Shown: positions 44,655 to 54,038 of the stretch, in pieces
How positions within the stretch are numbered: position 1 is the stretch's first letter
Layout: the number at the start of each line of letters is the position of its first letter
Assembly (NCBI RefSeq): GCF_015594725.1
Contig: NZ_JADNRC010000007.1
Span: forward strand, 62,001 to 126,000
Origin: Flavobacterium sp. ALJ2
GTDB lineage: Bacteria; Bacteroidota; Bacteroidia; Flavobacteriales; Flavobacteriaceae
Length of the DNA stretch: 64,000 nt
Reading direction: 5' to 3'
The notes under the pieces: generated by a model
What the model was told of the DNA's origin: nothing
Database searches by the model: none
What the model saw: the letters and a program-made list of their open reading frames with translations, nothing else
Position numbers and translations under genes: made by a program

Positions 44655-47564
44655 TTAAGTACCTAATATGTATTCTAAATTAATTCCGATTTCATCATTA
44701 ATATAGCTTTCTTCTAATAGCGAATCCGATAATAGTTTTTTGTTTTCTTGCAGTTTAATTATTTTTTCTTCGACTGTATTTTTCGAAATAAATCGAATGA
44801 CATTTACTTTATTTAATTGTCCAATTCGGTGTGCTCTTCCCACCCCTTGTTTTTCAGCAAAAGGATTCCACCAAGGATCTAAAAACAATACATAAGAAGC
44901 TTTGGTGATATTTAAACCAACGCCACCTGCTTTAAGTGAAATAAAAAACAGCAAAGGATTTTCGTTTTCCTGAAATAGATTTACTTGCTGTTCTCTTTTC
45001 TTGGCAGGAGTTTCGCCTGTAATTTCACAAAAATCTATTTTGTTTTCTTTGCACCAAGTCATGTAAAAACTTAAATTAGTAACAAATGAACTAAAAATAA
45101 TAACCTTCTGTTTTTCTTTTACTAAAGTTTCCAGATATTGGGTTACTGCATTATATTTTCCAGAATCAATTTCAGATTCCTGATCTACCATTTTTGGATG
45201 GTTACTTAATTGTCTTAACTTCATCAGCGTATTGATAATACTAATTTTATCTGGGCTGGTTCCATCTGTTTTTAGTAAAAAATTACGTGCTTTTGATTTT
45301 TCTTTTTCATATAATTTTTCCTGTTCAGGATCCATATCGCAATAATAAATCTGCTCTGTTAATTCGGGTAAGTCCTTTAATACCTGTTCTTTGGTTCTTC
45401 TTAAGATATAAGGCTGAATAAGATTTTTTAGCTCTGTTAAACTATCTTCATCTTGCTTTTTCTCAATTGGGACTTTGAAGTTTTCTGCAAAGAAATTATA
45501 ACTACCCAAAATATCCGGATTTATAAATTGCATTTGCGACCACAAATCGTCTAATGAGTTTTCGATAGGCGTACCACTTAAAGCGATTTTATGTTCCGTA
45601 TTTATTTTATTAATCGCTTTAAAAATTTTAGAATTTTTATTTTTGATGTATTGACTTTCGTCCAAAATTAAATAGCGAAAATTATATTTTTCTAAAATTG
45701 CAATATCGCGATGAATGATGTTGTAGCTGGTAAAAATTAAATCGGATGATTCTAATCTACTTACTAATAGTTTTCTGTCATTACCAATATACTGCATTTT
45801 TGAAAAATGAGGTGTAAATTTTTGAGATTCGTTGTACCAGTTAAAAACCAATGAAGAGGGTAAAACAATCAAGGTTTTTAAAGGTTCTCTTTCAATAACG
45901 GTTTCGTTTTGGAACAAGTCAAAATTGGTGGTTTTGGTTGTAAATCCTAACTGTTCCTGAACGGCAACCAATACGGCTAAGGTTTGTAACGTTTTCCCAA
46001 GTCCCATATCATCAGCCAGACAAGCGCCTAAATTTGAATTAAAATGACTCAAAAGCCATTTTACACCATCAATTTGATATGGTCTCAAAGTCGCTTTTAG
46101 CAATTCAGAAGATACATATTCAGCTTTAAGAATTGGGTTTACATCGTTTTTTATTTCTGGAATTGCATCTAAAGCAGCAAAATTACTTTTACGTAAAAGT
46201 AGATCCCCATTTTCTGTTTTGGCTAATTTTGCTAGTGAACTATATTTGCTGAGCCATTCTAAAGGAATCAAAAAATAGTTTCCGTCAGGCAATAAAAAGA
46301 GTCTTTCTTTGCTTTTTATATTTGGGATAATTTCGCTAAAGTTGATTGTATAGTTCCCAATCGAAATGATTATCTTGATGTCAAACCAATCTTCTTTTGT
46401 TTCTCCTTTTGAAAATAAAACGGTATGATTTTCTGTAATGATTGCTTTGCTTTCCAGTTGCAAATTTTGGATTGTAAAACCTAAATTTTCTAACTCTTCT
46501 TTGCGATTAATAACTAATTGAATAGTAGCATAAGGATCAGTAGTTTCTGCATCCGAATCCCATTCAAACAATTCATTTTTTATTTTTATAAAACCAATTT
46601 CAAGTAGTTTCTCAGTATATAAAATTTCGTCAGGATTTCGTTTAAACTGAATTATTTTTGGTTCATTAGCAATGTTAAAATCAACAAATGTATGTGTTTT
46701 TTTAGTTTTACTGGAATCAAATACATACCCGTCATAATCGAAATGAAGATTGAGATAATAACAGTTCTTAAAGAAATCATAAACAGGTTGAATCGTGCAG
46801 GAAATTATTTTATCGCGAAGTTCAATTTCAAAGCCAGTTGCCTCAATATCCGTTTTTTTGGCTATTTCAGGGATGAAACTTTTAAAATAATCATCAACTA
46901 AACGGGAGGGGATTTCGATTGATTTTTTCTTTAAAAAAGGCGAAAGTTTCTTGGAATTCAATTCTTTTAGCCTTCCTAGTTTTTTATCGATAATTAACCA
47001 GCCTGGCTCATCCAAAAGGATATCGATACCACTATTCATGGGTAAAAATGTAGTGTCGTTTTCCTTTAAAGATAAGGTATATGTAATTCCTTCTGAGTGT
47101 TTATTAAAGTGAATTTGAGGCTCAAAATCGAGAGGATTAATACTAACTCGCGAACGATAAAAATCCTTTTCAACTCCCATATTAATAGATAACGGAAATT
47201 GTTCTTTTACAATTAGTGTGTAAAAGGAATTTAGATTTAGTTGTAAATGCTGCCGAATTGCAAAATCTATTTTGGAATCTTTTTGTAAATCAGTAATTGT
47301 TTTTGCAGATTTTATTTTTGCACTGAATTTCTTGAAAATAAATTCAGGTTTTAAAGAGTCACAAGTTGTTAGTATTTTTTTTGTATTGGAATCTAAATTT
47401 CCGAAAACAATTCCAAAACTTTCAAGCACATCTTTAGTCGCTTTTTTGTTTAAATATTTAATTTCATCTGTATCTTCAACGATATAGGCTATTGGAATAT
47501 AAACATTCAGTTTTTTTTCAAAACTGATGTCAAAACAAAATTGAAATGATTTTGAAGGTTTCAA
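44655..47564 (-). CDS. SNF2/DEAD-like helicase
   Basis: A 969-residue protein with a long N-terminal region (about residues 1-480) and a Swi2/Snf2 ATPase core. Core motifs: LADDMGLGKTLQTL (Walker A), LILDESQYIKN (Walker B, DESQ instead of DEAH), ALSGTPIENSLDDLW, and in the second lobe IIFSSFVTNLS, KAGGVGLNITKASYV and GRAHRIGQLNKV. Related bacterial proteins act in transcription recycling (RapA-like) or DNA remodelling; a partner cannot be named. It starts a minus-strand run that continues into the T9SS plug and apaG genes. Confidence 0.93.
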   Translation of the reverse strand: MKPSKSFQFCFDISFEKKLNVYIPIAYIVEDTDEIKYLNKKATKDVLESFGIVFGNLDSNTKKILTTCDSLKPEFIFKKFSAKIKSAKTITDLQKDSKIDFAIRQHLQLNLNSFYTLIVKEQFPLSINMGVEKDFYRSRVSINPLDFEPQIHFNKHSEGITYTLSLKENDTTFLPMNSGIDILLDEPGWLIIDKKLGRLKELNSKKLSPFLKKKSIEIPSRLVDDYFKSFIPEIAKKTDIEATGFEIELRDKIISCTIQPVYDFFKNCYYLNLHFDYDGYVFDSSKTKKTHTFVDFNIANEPKIIQFKRNPDEILYTEKLLEIGFIKIKNELFEWDSDAETTDPYATIQLVINRKEELENLGFTIQNLQLESKAIITENHTVLFSKGETKEDWFDIKIIISIGNYTINFSEIIPNIKSKERLFLLPDGNYFLIPLEWLSKYSSLAKLAKTENGDLLLRKSNFAALDAIPEIKNDVNPILKAEYVSSELLKATLRPYQIDGVKWLLSHFNSNLGACLADDMGLGKTLQTLAVLVAVQEQLGFTTKTTNFDLFQNETVIEREPLKTLIVLPSSLVFNWYNESQKFTPHFSKMQYIGNDRKLLVSRLESSDLIFTSYNIIHRDIAILEKYNFRYLILDESQYIKNKNSKIFKAINKINTEHKIALSGTPIENSLDDLWSQMQFINPDILGSYNFFAENFKVPIEKKQDEDSLTELKNLIQPYILRRTKEQVLKDLPELTEQIYYCDMDPEQEKLYEKEKSKARNFLLKTDGTSPDKISIINTLMKLRQLSNHPKMVDQESEIDSGKYNAVTQYLETLVKEKQKVIIFSSFVTNLSFYMTWCKENKIDFCEITGETPAKKREQQVNLFQENENPLLFFISLKAGGVGLNITKASYVLFLDPWWNPFAEKQGVGRAHRIGQLNKVNVIRFISKNTVEEKIIKLQENKKLLSDSLLEESYINDEIGINLEYILGT

Positions 47565-47610
47565 GATTAAAGGTTTAGTTTGGTTGTAACTTGGGAAGGG
47601 GTATAAAATT

Positions 47611-47650
47611 TAAAAAGTTTTCAAATTATTGCTATTTTGAAAACTTTTTA
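47611..47650 (-). terminator. Terminator of the map-methyltransferase unit
   Basis: A 15-bp stem (TAAAAAGTTTTCAAA arms) with a 10-nt loop and flanking T run. Confidence 0.75.
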
Positions 47651-47678
47651 AATGAATTTATATATAGTAAAAAACTAT

Positions 47679-48452
47679 TTAGTTTTCCTGTTTAAAGCAA
47701 AGTGGAATAATTTCTCCTTTGGCTAAACAATATTTTTCGACTAGTTCTGGAGCTATTTTGTTGGTGTAATCTTCTTCGATTACGATAAAGCCAATGCTTC
47801 TTAATTTGTCAAAATAATCACGACCATAAATACGTACATGATCGTATTGTCCAAATATCTTAGCGCGTTCTTTTTGGTCTGTAATTGTATCGTCTGCAAA
47901 AGTAACTGCTCTTGATAAATCTTGTGGGATTTGCAGTACAGCCATTCCTCCAGGTTTTAAAACACGAAACAATTCCTGCATAGCTTTCGTATCATCTGGA
48001 ATATGCTCTAAAACGTGGTTGCATAAAATAACGTCATATTCATTATCCTTAAAAGGTAAATTACAGATATCTGCTTTTACATCTGCCAAAGGCGAAAATA
48101 AATCAGTCGTTGTATAATCAAGGTTTTTTTGCTTACGAAATAGTTTATAAAAAGCTTGTTCCGGTGCAAAGTGTAATACCTTTTTTGGAGCTGTAAAAAA
48201 ATCAGTTTGATCGTTTAAGTATAACCATAACAAGCGATGTCTCTCTAAAGAAAGTGTACTTGGTGAAAGCACGTTGTTACGTTGTTTACCATATCCATAA
48301 GGCAAAAACATTTTAAAACTCTTACCATCGATAGGATCGGTAAATTTGTCTCCTTTTAACGTAAAGGCTAAAATAGGACGTGCCACATAACTCAAACGAA
48401 TTAATAATGGACGTGGAATGGTATTAAGAACTAGTTTAAAAAGTTTTTTCAT
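47679..48452 (-). CDS. Class I SAM-dependent methyltransferase
   Basis: A 257-residue methyltransferase of the Methyltransf_11 type. The SAM-binding loop VLHFAPEQAFYKLFR is divergent, but TTDLFSPLADVKADICNLPF, the region YDVILCNHVLEHIPDD and the step LFRVLKPGGMAVLQIP are typical. Relatives modify lipids, quinones or small metabolites; the substrate is unknown. The start at 48452 is preferred over 48473, which lies in repeat-flanked sequence. It follows the GxxExxY gene and map. Confidence 0.88.
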   Translation of the reverse strand: MKKLFKLVLNTIPRPLLIRLSYVARPILAFTLKGDKFTDPIDGKSFKMFLPYGYGKQRNNVLSPSTLSLERHRLLWLYLNDQTDFFTAPKKVLHFAPEQAFYKLFRKQKNLDYTTTDLFSPLADVKADICNLPFKDNEYDVILCNHVLEHIPDDTKAMQELFRVLKPGGMAVLQIPQDLSRAVTFADDTITDQKERAKIFGQYDHVRIYGRDYFDKLRSIGFIVIEEDYTNKIAPELVEKYCLAKGEIIPLCFKQEN

Positions 48453-48460
48453 AATTATTT

Positions 48461-48500
48461 CGCAAAGGCTCACAAAGGGAACTCAAAGATTCGCTAAGTT
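48461..48500. repeat. CGCAAAG-type repeat, downstream side of the GxxExxY gene
   Basis: CGCAAAGGCTCACAAAGGGAACTCAAAG at 48461, followed by ATTCGCTAAG, belongs to the same word family as the 31571-31765 element and borders the GxxExxY stop codon. Confidence 0.6.
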
Positions 48501-48501
48501 T

Positions 48502-48915
48502 TTAGGTATTTGATTTTGAGTTTATAAATCTTTTTATATTGTTTTTTAATATGGTGCTGTTGTAGTTTATCAATAAACCTAATGGATATTTTCCCAGCTT
48601 TAAATACGTTACTATTTGTGCAAAATGAGTTGGACTGAAATTTTCGACAGTTTTTAACTCAATTGCTAATTTGTTTTCGACAAGTAAATCAATTCTATAC
48701 CCTTGTTCTAATCTAATTTCTTTATAAATAATTGGGAGTGTAATCTCTTTTTCAACCTTTAACCCCGCATTTTTAATTTCATAAAATAGGCACTCTTGAT
48801 AAGCAGATTCAAGTAAACCTGGTCCAAGTTGTCGATGAACTTCAATTGCTAAGCCAATTACCTTGTACGATATTGCTTGTAAATCTTCAGGTATTTCGGA
48901 GAACTCTTGACTCAT
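48502..48915 (-). CDS. GxxExxY family protein (PD-(D/E)XK-like)
   Basis: A 137-residue protein named for the motif GPGLLESAY (residues 31-39). Its likely nuclease-type centre is seen in GYRIDLLVENKLAIELKTV (Asp76, Glu86, Lys88), with a C-terminal hydrophobic strand LGLLINYNS. The family is related to PD-(D/E)XK nucleases, is widespread in bacteria and has no proven function. It sits alone between CGCAAAG-type repeats, and the flanking map and methyltransferase genes look like a standard pair interrupted by it. Confidence 0.93.
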   Translation of the reverse strand: MSQEFSEIPEDLQAISYKVIGLAIEVHRQLGPGLLESAYQECLFYEIKNAGLKVEKEITLPIIYKEIRLEQGYRIDLLVENKLAIELKTVENFSPTHFAQIVTYLKLGKYPLGLLINYNSTILKNNIKRFINSKSNT

Positions 48916-48931
48916 CTTAAGACTATTTGAA

Positions 48932-48975
48932 ACTAAATCTTTGCGTTTTCTTTGTGAAACTTAGCGTAATAGCCT
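48932..48975. repeat. CGCAAAG-type repeat, upstream side of the GxxExxY gene
   Basis: CTTTGCGTTTTCTTTGTGAAAC at 48939 and TTAGCG after it are, in inverted orientation, the same word family as the repeat at 48461. Confidence 0.6.
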
Positions 48976-48979
48976 TGCC

Positions 48980-49798
48980 TTATAATACCAACGGTACTTT
49001 TCTGAATTCATCTTCTTCGTTGCTCACGATTCCTAGCGCTTTATAGATATACTGGAAAGTTGATAAAATTTCTGGTTTACCATCGATTAAAGCTACATCA
49101 TGTTCAAAGTGTGCACTTGCTTTACCATCGGCAGTTGTAATTGTCCAGCCGTCTTTATGTTGTTTTATGTTTCTTGTTCCAAGATTAATCATTGGCTCAA
49201 TGGCAACAACCATTCCTTCAACAAAAAGTTTTCCTCTTCCTTTTTTACCATAATTAGGCATTTCAGGATCTTCGTGCATTTTTTGCCCAAGTCCATGACC
49301 AACAAGTTCACGAACAACTCCGTATCCATGTGCTTCGGTATATTTTTGTATTGCACTTCCAACATCTTCTACACGGTTTCCTGCTTTAAATTCGCGGATT
49401 CCAACATATAAAGATTCTTTGGTAACTTGTAGTAATTTTTTAACTTCCGGAGCAACTTCACCTATTTCAAAGCTATAAGCGTGATCTCCATGATAGCCAT
49501 TTTTGTATGCACCACAATCTACCGAGATAACATCGCCACTTTTTAAAGGGGTGTTATTTGGAATACCATGAACAACTTGTGAATTTGGACTCATACAAAG
49601 TGAGTTTGGGAAGTCGTATAAACCTAAAAAGCTAGGTACTGCACCGTGATCACGAATGAATTCTTCGGCTAGTTTGTCAAGATATAATGTGGTAACTCCT
49701 TCTTTTATCTCAGAAGCAATCATTCCTAATGTTTTTGATACGATTAAAGCACTTTCGCGCATTAATTCTATTTCTTCACGTGATTTTATAATAATCAT
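48980..49798 (-). CDS. map: Methionine aminopeptidase, type I
   Basis: Removes the initiator methionine from nascent proteins. The 272-residue protein carries the di-metal ligands in ISVDCGAYKNGYHGDHAYSF (two Asp), the histidine of VGHGLGQKMHEDPEMPNYG and glutamates in AIEPMINLG and HFEHDVAL. An N-terminal zinc-finger extension is absent, as in most bacteria. A -7 promoter element lies at 49819. Downstream come the GxxExxY and methyltransferase genes on the same strand. Confidence 0.97.
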   Translation of the reverse strand: MIIIKSREEIELMRESALIVSKTLGMIASEIKEGVTTLYLDKLAEEFIRDHGAVPSFLGLYDFPNSLCMSPNSQVVHGIPNNTPLKSGDVISVDCGAYKNGYHGDHAYSFEIGEVAPEVKKLLQVTKESLYVGIREFKAGNRVEDVGSAIQKYTEAHGYGVVRELVGHGLGQKMHEDPEMPNYGKKGRGKLFVEGMVVAIEPMINLGTRNIKQHKDGWTITTADGKASAHFEHDVALIDGKPEILSTFQYIYKALGIVSNEEDEFRKVPLVL

Positions 49799-49818
49799 AA
49801 TTTCGGATTTTCAGTTGG

Positions 49819-49826
49819 CAAAAGTA
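49819..49826 (-). promoter_or_regulatory. -7 element of map
   Basis: TACTTTTG on the minus strand, 21 nt ahead of the start codon, fits TAnnTTTG. Confidence 0.5.
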
Positions 49827-49996
49827 CAATTTTAATATTATTTTTTTTAAATAGCCGTTGTATTTAATTATTTGATTTATAATTAACTTAATAGTAGCCT
49901 ATAAATATATAGAAAGATTGTAAAATTATCTTATTAAAATGAAAACAGTTGTAGAAACAATTGAATAAATTAGCGTATTAATTAATTCAGCATATT

Positions 49997-51241
49997 ATGA
50001 AGAGCAATAGTATTCAAGAAGGCAAAAGTAAAGTAGCTGGTTTGATCAAAATGAAACGATTTGCTTTGGGAGTATTGGGAGTAGCAGTTATTCTTTTTCT
50101 AATTGCTATTTACTTTAAGATAGGCTGGCTTAAAGCTTTTAGCGAAGCGGCTATGGTTGGTGGAATTGCAGATTGGTTTGCTATAGTAGCGCTATTCAGG
50201 CATCCTTTAGGATTACCAATTCCGCATACAGCCTTAATACCTAATAATAAAGATGCTATTGGGCAAAATCTAGGCACTTTTGTTTCTGATGAGTTCTTGA
50301 TTAAAGAGAAATTAGAAGTAAAAATTGAGCAGTTTAATTTTGCCGAAAAGGCTGCAAACTGGCTGTCTGAGAAAAACAATGCAAATACTATCGCATCATT
50401 AATTATTGAAGATATTATACCAGGAATTTTAAAAACAATCGTTGACGAAGATGTTCAGAGATTTATTCAAGCCAAATTTGAAACCAAATTAAGAGAAATA
50501 AATTTTGGAGAATGGATTGCAGTAGGTTTGGAGTCGTTGACCAAAAGCGAAAAACAAGAACAGTTAATTACCAATGTATTAAAAATACTAACCGAAGAAT
50601 TACAGAATAACAGAGATGTAATTCGCGAAAAGGTGAACAAATCAACGCCTTGGTACACACTTGGTGTGGCTGATAAAAAAATTGCAGATGGTGTTTTTAA
50701 TGGACTTTATGAATTTATTGATGATGCAAAGCATACGGACAGCAGTATCAGAAGAAAAATAAATACTTATGTTCTGGACTTTATTACAGAGCTAAATAGT
50801 TCGCCAGAGCTTCAGCAAAAAGTAAATGATTTAGTGATTGAGTTTGCTCATAAAAGTGAAGTGAAAGAGTATATCAATGCTATTTGGAGTCAAATAAAAG
50901 TTGCTATTTCTGCCGACTTAGAGAAGAAAGACGATTCTAAAATAAAAAATAAGATTATCAGTATGATTCAGAATTTTGGAATCAGCATAAAAAGTGATCC
51001 CGTTATCCTGAACAAAATAAATGATTTTATAAAAATAGATTTGCTGGGAATCCTTTTGAAGAATAAGCAAATGATAGGAGATTTAATCGCTTCGTCGGTA
51101 AGAAGCTGGGACAAAGAAGAAATTTCGAATAAATTAGAATTAGAAATAGGTAAAGATCTTCAGTTTATCCGAATTAACGGAACTGTAGTAGGAGGGTTTG
51201 TAGGTCTTTTTATTTATTTTATTGAACATATTATTACCTAA
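49997..51241 (+). CDS. DUF445 family membrane protein
   Basis: A 414-residue protein with a hydrophobic segment near residues 22-42, the family mark GWLKAFSEAAMVGGIADWFAIVALFRHPLG near the N-terminus, a long amphipathic helical middle and a C-terminal membrane helix (VVGGFVGLFIYFIEHII). DUF445 proteins are widespread and unstudied; the architecture suggests a membrane-tethered helical bundle. It is divergent from map and convergent with the export operon. No partner gene is evident. Confidence 0.93.
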   Translation: MKSNSIQEGKSKVAGLIKMKRFALGVLGVAVILFLIAIYFKIGWLKAFSEAAMVGGIADWFAIVALFRHPLGLPIPHTALIPNNKDAIGQNLGTFVSDEFLIKEKLEVKIEQFNFAEKAANWLSEKNNANTIASLIIEDIIPGILKTIVDEDVQRFIQAKFETKLREINFGEWIAVGLESLTKSEKQEQLITNVLKILTEELQNNRDVIREKVNKSTPWYTLGVADKKIADGVFNGLYEFIDDAKHTDSSIRRKINTYVLDFITELNSSPELQQKVNDLVIEFAHKSEVKEYINAIWSQIKVAISADLEKKDDSKIKNKIISMIQNFGISIKSDPVILNKINDFIKIDLLGILLKNKQMIGDLIASSVRSWDKEEISNKLELEIGKDLQFIRINGTVVGGFVGLFIYFIEHIIT

Positions 51242-51244
51242 AAA

Positions 51245-51275
51245 AAAGAGACAAACCATTAAGGATTGTCTCTTT
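51245..51275. terminator. Terminator between DUF445 and tolC-like genes
   Basis: Stem AAAGAGACAA-CC/GG-TTGTCTCTTT with 5-nt loop and A and T runs at its ends, between convergent genes. Confidence 0.85.
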
Positions 51276-51297
51276 CTATAATGTTTTGAGTTCAGTT

Positions 51298-52686
51298 TTA
51301 ATCTGGGTTTGCCATGATTTTAAAAAGCTCCGAATTAGAAATGTAGAATCGATTTTCTAAAGCAATAGCGGCAAGTTTAGCACTTACTAAATTGTTCTCT
51401 CTAGTATTGATTAAGAATAAAGAGCTTTCTCCAAATGAAAATAAACGTTCTTCAGAGTTTAGCATTGTAACATTATTTTCGACTAAATCTTTGGCAAGTT
51501 TCTTTTGTTTTAAGAGTGAAGTAATTTCTGCTTTTTGTGCACTTATTTTATTAGTTAGCTGAACTTTTTCTAAAGCCAAAGCAAATTTATTTTCTTGAAG
51601 TTTATATTTTGCTAATTTTAAACTCCCACGTTCCTTTCTTAAAAATAAAGGGAAATAAAACTCTAAGCCAACTTTATAGTCTTTGAAATTATAATTATCA
51701 ATGTAACTAGGTTCCGATAAATAAGAGTAGCCTACATTTATTTTTGGCAGTAGCATGTTTTGTTTTAGATCTTTTTCTACATTCAAAATGTCTATTTTGT
51801 TTTGTAGTGCATTTATTTTCGGATGTGTTTCTAAGCTAAAGTCATTTTGTAATAAGTCATTGGTTTTTAAAGTTTCTTGTAATGTGTTTTCTAATGCAGC
51901 TTCAGGAATAAGGCTATCTGACATCTCCAGCGGAATATTGTTTTCTAACCAAATAAAATTAGATAGTTCTAGTTTAGATTTAGCAAGTTTTAATTTAGAG
52001 TCCTCAAGGCTTAATTCTCGATTTTTTAGACTAATTCCTGCTTCTACACTATCAATTGCTGGTTTGTCTCCTTGATTTATTAAAGCTTTGATTCCTGTTA
52101 AGCGTATTTCTGCATTATTATTGTACGTTTCATAAAGCTTCATTTCTTCAAAATTTTTCTTCCAGTTAAAATAAGCAATCGAGGCATCGTATAATACAGC
52201 AATGGCTTGAAGTTTTCTTTCTGATTCGCTTAGTTTTATCTGAATTTTAGCTTTTCGAACATCGGCCATTCTTTGGTTTATAAATAATCCTTGACCAATA
52301 GGTACACTAATTCCAAAAGAAGTTAATCCTTGATTTGGAGTTGTATTTTCAGGATTTAGATAAATACCTTCGTTATTGTCGAATCCAGCTTTTAACTCAA
52401 TTCCATACCAGGTTGGGATTTTAAAACTGCTGTTTAAAATAGAGTAATATTCCTTGTCTTTAAATTGTTTTTGACTAAAATCTACTTCAATTTTTGGATC
52501 AAAACCACCTCGAGCCATCATTAAATTGGCTTGTGCTTTGCTTACTTCCAAATTGGCATTTTTAACCAGAGGATGGTATTTTTTTACATATCCAAGAAAT
52601 TCATTATAACTGAATTCTTTAGGGATTGGTTCTTGTCCAAAAAGGGTAAAACCAATAAAAAGAAAGGCAAAAAGTATCGGTTTCAT
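51298..52686 (-). CDS. TolC family outer membrane efflux protein
   Basis: Outer membrane channel of a tripartite exporter. It is 462 residues, with a signal peptide ending TLFGQ and two tandem coiled-coil/beta repeats of the OEP family (HPLVKNANLEVSKAQANLMMARGGFDPKIE and, in the second half, HPKINALQNKIDILNVEKDLKQNMLLPKINVGYSY). Its ATG shares a base with the stop of hlyD (TAATG), so it is translationally coupled as the last gene of tetR-ABC-hlyD-tolC. The exported substrate is unknown. Confidence 0.93.
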   Translation of the reverse strand: MKPILFAFLFIGFTLFGQEPIPKEFSYNEFLGYVKKYHPLVKNANLEVSKAQANLMMARGGFDPKIEVDFSQKQFKDKEYYSILNSSFKIPTWYGIELKAGFDNNEGIYLNPENTTPNQGLTSFGISVPIGQGLFINQRMADVRKAKIQIKLSESERKLQAIAVLYDASIAYFNWKKNFEEMKLYETYNNNAEIRLTGIKALINQGDKPAIDSVEAGISLKNRELSLEDSKLKLAKSKLELSNFIWLENNIPLEMSDSLIPEAALENTLQETLKTNDLLQNDFSLETHPKINALQNKIDILNVEKDLKQNMLLPKINVGYSYLSEPSYIDNYNFKDYKVGLEFYFPLFLRKERGSLKLAKYKLQENKFALALEKVQLTNKISAQKAEITSLLKQKKLAKDLVENNVTMLNSEERLFSFGESSLFLINTRENNLVSAKLAAIALENRFYISNSELFKIMANPD

Positions 52687-54032
52687 TATTTTTTTTCTTT
52701 TGTGGTTTTTGTATCGCTTTTATAATAATTAGGAGGAAATCCGTTAAGAGTTCTCCAAATCTCAAACCAAATTGGTACAGTGTCTAATAAAGCAATTGTT
52801 TGTGCGCCTGAACCAATGCTTAGCTGTTTTGGCCATTTTGCTTCAGCTGGGTCAGGAGCGATGAGAATTCTGTATTTACCATTGGTGCTAATAAAATTTT
52901 CTATAGCGACTACTTGACCTCCAAATGTCCCATAAGACATGTCAGGCCAGCCAGAAAATACGATAGTTGGCCAGCCGTCAAACCAAACACGTACTTTTTC
53001 TCCTTTTGACATCAAAGGCAAATCGATAGGATTTATGAAAGTTTCAACTGCAATATCATATTCAGATGGCATTATGGTTACAATTGGAGTTCCTTCTTTT
53101 ATGGTTTCGCCAATACCAGCTAGCAATGCTCTGTTGATGTAGCCATTTTGTGCCGCTTTGATATAATACATGCCATTACGGACACTATAATTTACATATT
53201 GATTTTCAAGTTTATTAACCTGAGCTTCAGTGTCAAATTTATTACTCAGGGTGGTATATTGATCACTCTTAGCTTTAGCTGTTTTTTCAGAATACTCTGC
53301 AGTGATTCTGTTAATCTCAACTTTAGCATTTATGTATTCATTTTTGCTCGTTAAATATTTGTTTTCCTGAGTTACAATTTTAGCATCAACATCTTGTTGT
53401 TTTAAGCGTTTCTCTTCAACATCTGTCATTGGTTTTAACCCTTCTTTGTTTAATTGTAAGGCACGATTATATTGTGTGTTTGCAATTTTTAGCTGTGTTT
53501 TTACAGCAACAAGGTCAATACTGTCACTTTTTATTTTTAAAAGAGATTGTTTTACTTTGTTTCTGGCTTGCTCTAATTTTAATCTCTTCTCGTTTTCTAT
53601 AAACCCAATTTGCTTCGTAAGTGTATTTACTTTTTCTCCGTATGATTCTAATGAGTGCTTTTTTGCATCTACTTGGTTTTTAGTGTTCTCTACCAAATTA
53701 GGGTCCATGTAATCTTCCTTTATCTCAGATATAAACATGATTGTATCGCCCTTTTTTACAAAATCTCCTTCTTGTACATACCATTTTTCGATACGGCCAG
53801 AAATAACACTCTGGATAGATTGTGGTCTTTGGTTCGGTTTTAGGGTTGTCACGGCTCCTGATCCAGAGATATTCTGTGTCCATGGTAAGAAGAGGGCAAT
53901 TATTCCCAAGATTGCAGTGCCAATTATTATTTTATTCAAAATTTTATAATGTGGTCTATTGCTTAAGTCTTTTATAGTTTTATACTTATCTAGAGACTGT
54001 AATTTTGTTTTATTATTGGAAATGTTTAGCAT
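52686..54032 (-). CDS. HlyD family periplasmic adaptor
   Basis: Membrane fusion protein of 448 residues bridging the ABC transporter and TolC. A membrane helix lies at about residues 34-50, followed by a lipoyl-like half-motif (SVISGRIEKWYVQEGDFVKKGDTIMFI), a long helical hairpin of about 200 residues rich in Lys and Glu, and the second lipoyl/beta-barrel part (NRALLAGIGETIKEGTPIVTIMP). The long hairpin is typical of type I secretion/HlyD adaptors. It begins 6 nt after the ABC gene. Confidence 0.94.
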   Translation of the reverse strand: MLNISNNKTKLQSLDKYKTIKDLSNRPHYKILNKIIIGTAILGIIALFLPWTQNISGSGAVTTLKPNQRPQSIQSVISGRIEKWYVQEGDFVKKGDTIMFISEIKEDYMDPNLVENTKNQVDAKKHSLESYGEKVNTLTKQIGFIENEKRLKLEQARNKVKQSLLKIKSDSIDLVAVKTQLKIANTQYNRALQLNKEGLKPMTDVEEKRLKQQDVDAKIVTQENKYLTSKNEYINAKVEINRITAEYSEKTAKAKSDQYTTLSNKFDTEAQVNKLENQYVNYSVRNGMYYIKAAQNGYINRALLAGIGETIKEGTPIVTIMPSEYDIAVETFINPIDLPLMSKGEKVRVWFDGWPTIVFSGWPDMSYGTFGGQVVAIENFISTNGKYRILIAPDPAEAKWPKQLSIGSGAQTIALLDTVPIWFEIWRTLNGFPPNYYKSDTKTTKEKK

Positions 54033-54038
54033 GACGTA

